DNA of 45,662 bases, taken from contig CAKUKR010000009.1 of NCBI GenBank assembly GCA_934663645.1, forward strand, positions 1-45,662, read 5' to 3'. The notes under the pieces were generated by a model. That model was not told where the DNA came from. It searched no databases and saw nothing but the letters and a program-made list of their open reading frames with translations. Below are positions 41,188 to 45,662 of this stretch, in pieces (within the stretch, counting starts at the first letter, position 1; each line of letters begins with the position of its first letter). This DNA is from an uncultured Muribaculaceae bacterium. GTDB taxonomy: Bacteria > Bacteroidota > Bacteroidia > Bacteroidales > Muribaculaceae. The translations under genes and the position numbers were made by a program.

Positions 41188-41835
41188 TCACTGCGCCGGC
41201 TCGTTGATGAGGTCCATGAACTCCATGGTCTTGGCCTCCATGCCCGTCATGACGCGGTTGACACGCGACACCAGGTAGTTGTAGGCAAACAGCGCGAGGA
41301 TGCCGACCACAAGACCTGCCACTGTGGTGACAAGAGCCTCGTAAATGCCGCTGCTAAGCACCGTGATGTTCGCGCTCTGGCCGGCGGCGGCAAGGGCGTA
41401 GAATGCCTGTATCATACCTGTCACCGTGCCGAGGAAGCCGAGCATCGGCGCGCCGGCGGCAGTGGTCGAGAGCCATGTGAAGCCTCGGCTGAGAGCGGCC
41501 ACCTCTATCGCTCCGCTGTTCTCGATGGCGGCAAGGACATCTCCCATGGGTCGGCCGATGCGGGTTATACCCTTCAGTATTAGACGCGAATAGGGGGTGT
41601 CGGTCTTGCGGCACAGCGATTCGGCGCTGGCCAGGTCCTCCTCATGCACATAGTCGCGGATGCGCTGCATGAAGGTCTTGTCCTCTCGCGACGCTCGCCC
41701 TATCGCGATGCATCGCTCTACGAAAATGTAGATGCTCACCACAAGGAGTATGGCAAGCGGTATCATCAGGTAGCCTCCCTCCATGGTCAGTGACCACAGG
41801 GACATGCTATCCTGTACGGCGGGTGCTGTTTCCAT
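41188..41835 (-). CDS. exbB: ExbB/TolQ-family proton-channel protein
   Basis: A 215-residue inner-membrane protein with segments at ~17-37, ~120-145 and ~165-190. Family markers are STTAAGAPMLGFLGTVTGMIQAF and SGIYEALVTTVAGLVVGILALFAYNYL. It forms the proton-driven motor with ExbD. 42 bp after pdxJ, so part of the same run. Confidence 0.93.
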   Translation of the reverse strand: METAPAVQDSMSLWSLTMEGGYLMIPLAILLVVSIYIFVERCIAIGRASREDKTFMQRIRDYVHEEDLASAESLCRKTDTPYSRLILKGITRIGRPMGDVLAAIENSGAIEVAALSRGFTWLSTTAAGAPMLGFLGTVTGMIQAFYALAAAGQSANITVLSSGIYEALVTTVAGLVVGILALFAYNYLVSRVNRVMTGMEAKTMEFMDLINEPAQ

Positions 41836-41877
41836 ATTGTCGGGTTAATGTGTTGTGTCTTCGGTTGTTGTGTACGC

Positions 41878-42591
41878 TTATTTCAATAGGTCGCGGTAAG
41901 CGGCTATCGTGTTGCCGATGCCCATGTACAGGGCATCAGAGATTATGGCATGGCCGATGCTCACCTCGTCGAGGTAGGGCATCATCGAGTGAAAATAGGA
42001 GAGGTTGCGCAGGTTCAGGTCATGCCCGGCGTTAACGCCAAGACGGCAGTTGTGCGCGGCCTTGGACGCTTCGACAAACGGCGTGACGGCATTCTCGCGG
42101 TCAGTGTCGTATGCGTCGGCGTAAGGCTTGGTGTACAGCTCCACACGGTCTGCACCGGCCTGTGCCGCACGCTCCACCTGCACCGGGTCGGCATCGACAA
42201 ATATCGACACACGTGTCGGTATGCGGTGCAGCCGCTCCACTGTCTCGACCAGAAACTTGAAGTTCGACACCACGTCCCAGCCGGCATTGGATGTCAACAC
42301 GCCCGGCGCGTCAGGCACGAGTGTCACCTGCTGCGGGCGGACTGCCTCGACCAGCTGCAGGAACTCCTCGGCAGGGTAGCCCTCTATGTTGAACTCCGTT
42401 GTCACCACCTTCGCCAGGTCGTACACATCGGCACGGCGGATATGACGCTCATCTGGACGAGGGTGTACTGTAATTCCCTGTGCGCCAAGTTTTTCGCAAT
42501 CTATGGCAAATTTGATGACATCGGGAATGTTCTCGCCACGGGCATTGCGCAGGGTGGCTACCTTATTTATGTTTACACTCAGTCGTGTCAT
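41878..42591 (-). CDS. pdxJ: Pyridoxine 5'-phosphate synthase
   Basis: Condenses 1-deoxyxylulose-5-phosphate with the PdxA product to give pyridoxine 5'-phosphate. At 237 aa it has family features: [18 protein letters not shown] at the N-terminus, [42 protein letters not shown] and [17 protein letters not shown]. First gene of the minus-strand run to EamA, with a promoter overlapping the intergenic region and a divergent pair of genes on the other side. Confidence 0.96.
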   Translation of the reverse strand: MTRLSVNINKVATLRNARGENIPDVIKFAIDCEKLGAQGITVHPRPDERHIRRADVYDLAKVVTTEFNIEGYPAEEFLQLVEAVRPQQVTLVPDAPGVLTSNAGWDVVSNFKFLVETVERLHRIPTRVSIFVDADPVQVERAAQAGADRVELYTKPYADAYDTDRENAVTPFVEASKAAHNCRLGVNAGHDLNLRNLSYFHSMMPYLDEVSIGHAIISDALYMGIGNTIAAYRDLLK

Positions 42592-42601
42592 GGTCTGTCT
42601 G

Positions 42602-42633
42602 CAAATATACAGTTGAAAATCAGGGTTGATAAA
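42602..42633 (-). promoter_or_regulatory. Promoter of the pdxJ-exbB-... run
   Basis: Minus strand: TTTA (42633-42630), 20-bp spacer, TATATTTG (42609-42602). One mismatch in the upstream element; the transcript would start almost at the ATG (42591). Confidence 0.55.
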
Positions 42634-42685
42634 AGTTAAACAAACAAGAATTGCCCGGAAGTGCGGTTATTCGGCGCAATTTTTG

Positions 42686-42693
42686 TACCTTTG
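42686..42693 (+). promoter_or_regulatory. Promoter element of the CBS-like/NAD kinase pair
   Basis: TACCTTTG matches TAnnTTTG; leader of about 80 nt to the ATG at 42782. No TTTG at the usual distance upstream. Confidence 0.45.
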
Positions 42694-42781
42694 GAGCGTG
42701 AAACCAGCGGTCGGGCATCGCCCCTTGGGATTGCAAAAGTAGGAAAAATATCCGAAACCGCCGCTACAACACATATAAATA

Positions 42782-43291
42782 ATGACCGCAAAGGACATCA
42801 TATCGCACGACATCACTGGCTCGACGGCGGCTGCGCAAGCTCCGCAGGTGGGCGTAGACACGTCTGTCTATGACCTGATACCCGCTCTCGCCGAAAGCCC
42901 GACGCATACCCTGTCGGTACGGCAGGACGGCACGGAACTCGGCACGATAGACTGCACCTCGCTGCTGACGGCTCTGGCCTCCGGCATCACGATGCGCGGC
43001 GAGTGCTCGACCGTGATGCTCGAATGTGCTCCTGCCGACTACTCCGCCTCGATGATTGCCCACGCGGTCGAGGACGTGGATGCAACTCCGCTGAATATCA
43101 ACGTCTCGCAGCCCGCAGATGCCGGCGGCGAGATGCAGGTGTCCTTGCGCATCAACCGCCGTGACCCCGAAGCCGCCATACGCAGCCTCGAGAGGTACGG
43201 TTTTCGCGTGGTCGAGGCTTACGGCTCGACCGAATCGCCGACGGCCCTGCAAGAACGGTTGGCTGCCCTGCAAGCGTACCTGAACGTATAA
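42782..43291 (+). CDS. CBS-domain-like protein with ACT-like C-terminus
   Basis: A 169-residue soluble protein. Residues ~1-70 keep a CBS-like pattern (TAKDIISHDI, then SVYDLIPALAESPTHTLSVRQDGTELGTIDCTSLLTAL). The C-terminal ~60 residues (MQVSLRINRRDPEAAIRSLERYGFRVVEAYG) have an ACT-like strand-helix pattern. It lies 4 bp before the NAD kinase gene, so the two are cotranscribed; a nucleotide-sensing partner role is inference. The assignment is by pattern, not by strong motifs. Confidence 0.65.
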   Translation: MTAKDIISHDITGSTAAAQAPQVGVDTSVYDLIPALAESPTHTLSVRQDGTELGTIDCTSLLTALASGITMRGECSTVMLECAPADYSASMIAHAVEDVDATPLNINVSQPADAGGEMQVSLRINRRDPEAAIRSLERYGFRVVEAYGSTESPTALQERLAALQAYLNV

Positions 43292-43295
43292 TCCC

Positions 43296-44186
43296 ATGCC
43301 AGACACGACGCGACACATAGCCATCTGCGGAAACAGGTATCAGCAAGGACACCTGCGCCTGCTGTCGCGTATGCTGCGCCTGCTGGCAGACTCCGGCTTC
43401 ACCCTCGACATCCACCACGACTTCTACGACTACCTGCGCGATACCGGCATCGACTTCCCGGCCGGCACTCGCAAAGCCACCTCATTGAGACCCTCTGCCG
43501 AGGCCGTGGTGAGTGTCGGCGGCGACGGCACTTTCCTGCACACCGCCGCATGGGTAGGCGACACCGGCATACCCATAATCGGCATAAACACCGGCCATCT
43601 CGGCTATCTGGCGCATTTCGCCGTCGATGACATGGACGAGGTGGCAACCGCGTTGCGCGACTGCACGCTTCGCGTCGAGCAACGGTCGATGCTGACTGTC
43701 CGCGTCGATGACGCGCTGCTTGATGCCCCTGCCACACTCAACGCCCTCAACGAGGTGGCGGTGCTGAAAGACGACACCTCGTCGATGATAAGCGTCAGCA
43801 CATGGATTGACGGCGACTTCCTCGCCGAATACAGCGGCGATGGGCTCATCTTCTCGACAGCCACCGGCTCTACAGGCTACAACATGTCCGCTGGCGGGCC
43901 GCTGATGCAGCCCGGGCTTGACGCGCTGCTGATAACCCCCGTCGCTCCCCACTCGCTGACATTGCGCCCCCTCGTGGTGAGCGGTAATTCCCGGCTGACA
44001 GCCTGCACGCGCACTCGCGTAGGCCGTTACCGCGTCAGTGTAGATGGCCGCTCCTTCACCCTCCCTGCCGACAGCACTGTCGAGATAAGCCGCGCCCCCT
44101 TCCGCCTGAACGTGCTGGTGCGCCAAGGCAGCAACTTTGCCGAAACCCTCCGCCGCAAACTCGGCTGGGCATACCGCACCAACTGA
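43296..44186 (+). CDS. nadK: NAD kinase
   Basis: Phosphorylates NAD to NADP with ATP or polyphosphate. At 296 aa it has the family signature VVSVGGDGTFLHTA (~91-104), GINTGHLGYLA, LNEVAVLKDD, and the glycine-rich block TATGSTGYNMSAGGPLM with ITPVAPHSLTLRPLV. Cytoplasmic. 4 bp downstream of the CBS-like gene. Confidence 0.95.
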   Translation: MPDTTRHIAICGNRYQQGHLRLLSRMLRLLADSGFTLDIHHDFYDYLRDTGIDFPAGTRKATSLRPSAEAVVSVGGDGTFLHTAAWVGDTGIPIIGINTGHLGYLAHFAVDDMDEVATALRDCTLRVEQRSMLTVRVDDALLDAPATLNALNEVAVLKDDTSSMISVSTWIDGDFLAEYSGDGLIFSTATGSTGYNMSAGGPLMQPGLDALLITPVAPHSLTLRPLVVSGNSRLTACTRTRVGRYRVSVDGRSFTLPADSTVEISRAPFRLNVLVRQGSNFAETLRRKLGWAYRTN

Positions 44187-44265
44187 TTTCTTGTCTCTGT
44201 TTTCCTTTGCAATGTATTGAGTTGCAGTGTGTTGTGATTTTATTGCAAGAATATTGGCGGAAATG

Positions 44266-44297
44266 TTTGGAGGCAACGATAAAAAACAGTATATTTG
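44266..44297 (+). promoter_or_regulatory. Bacteroidetes promoter of the beta-helix protein gene
   Basis: TTTG (44266-44269), 20-bp spacer, TATATTTG (44290-44297). A full consensus match; leader of about 118 nt to the ATG at 44422. Confidence 0.8.
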
Positions 44298-44421
44298 CGG
44301 CGTAAAAGGAATTGAACCTGCTATTCGCACTATTACGACATCTCCCGGGTTTAATACAGATGCCGAGATAAGCGAAAGCCAGAACAATTCCGAAGTATAT
44401 AACCTCTTAATGTTTAATTAG

Positions 44422-45662
44422 ATGACTATTGTGAAATCAAGACAAGTGCTGACGAGTTTAAGTCAGCTGGAAACGTGTACGGACACGACGTTTATTATCC
44501 AAAACACAATTAGGGCAGCAGCCGGAGTGGAAACAATTTCGATAGCCAGCGGAGTGTCGCTGGTGTTCGAGGGAGGAATGATAGCTGGAGCATTGAGCGG
44601 AGGTTCGGAACAGCCTCTTACGCTCGTCGGCAATTTTACGTCGGTAGAAGCACCCATTACTCAGATTTTCGGAGACACCGTCACCGCAAGCGGCTACTGG
44701 CACATTGACCGCGCATACCCACAGTGGTTCGATGCTGTAGCCGGCACGCAAAGTTACGATACAGCAAATCCTCACGACTGCTCCGTTGCTATTAACAAGG
44801 CTGTTGAGATGAAGATGTCGGGCGAGGTGTTCCTGCCAGCCGGCGTATACCTTGTGTCGCACACCATCCGCTTGCGCCACGGCATAAACCTGATCGGCGA
44901 CAGCGCCACCCGCACTAAATATTCCCAAAATGTGAAAACTGGCAAGGAAGAAGAAGTGAGGCCTGATGCGGGCATGGTTGACGGCTGGGGTCGTGCGTCG
45001 TTTATCACTCCTTTTTTTGAGAACGGCAAGGACTTTTTCGTAGCTGACAAGCTGAATGGCGCAGGGGGCGCGGCAATAGTTGCTGTAAACATCAAGCAGC
45101 CGAAAGTACAGAGTAGTCTTACGAAAGTTGCTGCTGGAGGAGGTCTCACTCCCACACCGGCCGACGAGGAAAAACCTGCAGCCGATGTGAACTACGCTCA
45201 TCCGTTCGGCTCGATAGAGCAGATTTACTTCTACAACCCAAACTATAGGACGAAGACATCGGAAGCCAAGGATTGTGCAGACATATCTCAGAAGGTCTGC
45301 TGCCTTGTGGCAGGAGGATTCTCGTTCCGCCATGTATTCTGGGAGAACTTCTGCCGCGCGATAAAGTGGACAGACGAGTACAACGACTCCAAGACCATCT
45401 ACCGCTGCAACATCCAGACATATTTAGGTGACGCGGTACTTGAAAAGATCGGAGTGCCGACAGCGTTGCCGTACCTGATAGACTCACGTGGCTGCGGCGA
45501 CGCGATGATCATAGACGGCTGTCACCTTGACCGTGGTGTATACAATGAGCCTGGGGAAAATATCTCCCTACTGCCTCGCAAAGAGTATCAGTTGTACAAA
45601 GGGATTGCATTGCGTACATGCCTTGGCGGTTCGATACGCAACAGCATAATCCACAGTGACAT
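44422..45662 (+). CDS. Pectate-lyase-3/tail-spike-like beta-helix protein (3' end outside window)
   Basis: An open frame of at least 413 codons runs off the right edge. It begins MTIVKSRQVLTSLSQLETC with no signal peptide. Residues ~90-160 (YWHIDRAYPQWFDAVAG...CSVAINKAVEMKMSGEVFLPAGVYLVSHTIRLRHGINLIGDSA) have the pattern of a pectate-lyase-3/GH28-related beta-helix start: an alternative-coordinate DAINKA-type helix, then 'FLPAGxY' and 'LIGDS'. Later repeats (AMIIDGCHLDRGVY, GSIRNSIIHSD) fit a right-handed beta-helix. Such proteins occur as phage tail spikes and as exported polysaccharide lyases; the missing signal peptide favours a phage or tail-like origin. The residue run IFGDTVTASGYWHI is also seen in tail-spike heads. 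The catalytic role cannot be judged. Confidence 0.65.
   Translation, partial: MTIVKSRQVLTSLSQLETCTDTTFIIQNTIRAAAGVETISIASGVSLVFEGGMIAGALSGGSEQPLTLVGNFTSVEAPITQIFGDTVTASGYWHIDRAYPQWFDAVAGTQSYDTANPHDCSVAINKAVEMKMSGEVFLPAGVYLVSHTIRLRHGINLIGDSATRTKYSQNVKTGKEEEVRPDAGMVDGWGRASFITPFFENGKDFFVADKLNGAGGAAIVAVNIKQPKVQSSLTKVAAGGGLTPTPADEEKPAADVNYAHPFGSIEQIYFYNPNYRTKTSEAKDCADISQKVCCLVAGGFSFRHVFWENFCRAIKWTDEYNDSKTIYRCNIQTYLGDAVLEKIGVPTALPYLIDSRGCGDAMIIDGCHLDRGVYNEPGENISLLPRKEYQLYKGIALRTCLGGSIRNSIIHSD

Noticed and set aside
44227..44421. 64-codon plus-strand open frame before the beta-helix gene
   Set aside because: A perfect promoter lies within it, so the frame would be cut by the transcription start; no recognisable protein features.
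44458..45333. 291-codon minus-strand open frame
   Set aside because: Opposite the beta-helix gene, which has a promoter and domain pattern.
1..45662. tRNA, rRNA, CRISPR array, insertion sequence, tRNA-type attachment site
   Set aside because: Gaps were read for tRNA arms, regular short repeats and transposase-like frames; none was found. A covariance-model search was not possible.

Overview
The window looks like a chromosomal segment of a Bacteroidales bacterium with a fairly GC-rich genome, most likely of the Muribaculaceae type (the family is an inference; no rRNA is present). The evidence is a SusC/SusD/SusE/SusF-like locus, secreted proteins with type IX secretion (T9SS)-like C-terminal tails, DUF4836 and DUF2723 proteins, a class III fructose-bisphosphatase, and repeated matches to the Bacteroidetes promoter (TTTG, 19-21 bp, TAnnTTTG). 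I see no tRNA, rRNA, CRISPR array or insertion sequence.

Left part (1-12.5 kb). Two diverged copies of one cassette flank the region, at about 1-720 and 11496-12480. Each has a promoter, a gene for a small secreted protein with a conserved signal peptide but unlike body, a long hairpin, and a gene for a larger secreted protein (cut by the window edge in copy A). Between them lie a secreted PKD-type protein (+), an interrupted small gene, and a minus-strand run: pdxA, a nucleotidyltransferase, an ATP-grasp enzyme, a CDP-alcohol phosphatidyltransferase, a HAD phosphatase and myo-inositol-phosphate synthase. This is best read as an inositol-lipid or other inositol-conjugate pathway, with a gene set that includes an ITPK-like ATP-grasp protein.

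Central part (12.6-27.3 kb), all on the minus strand: a large secreted protein with a T9SS-like tail, an acyltransferase-3 membrane protein, a four-gene SusC-D-E-F glycan uptake operon closed by a strong hairpin terminator, and a three-gene unit of DUF4836 lipoprotein, unusual ABC ATPase and FtsX-like permease.

Right part (27.5-45.7 kb). Class III fbp and a Vsr-type endonuclease are on the plus strand. On the minus strand, a polyprenyl synthase, RNase HII and DUF2723 membrane protein form one operon. Next to its promoter is a gene-free stretch with a perfect promoter, about 196 nt of foldable sequence and a terminator: a candidate small RNA with a 6S-like layout. A long minus-strand run follows: pdxJ, exbB, exbD, a tonB-like gene, an MsbA-type ABC exporter, a PurN enzyme fused to a CD225/dispanin-like membrane domain, DUF2752 and an EamA transporter. 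Divergent from pdxJ are a CBS-like protein and NAD kinase. The window ends inside a gene for a pectate-lyase-3/tail-spike-like beta-helix protein with its own perfect promoter.
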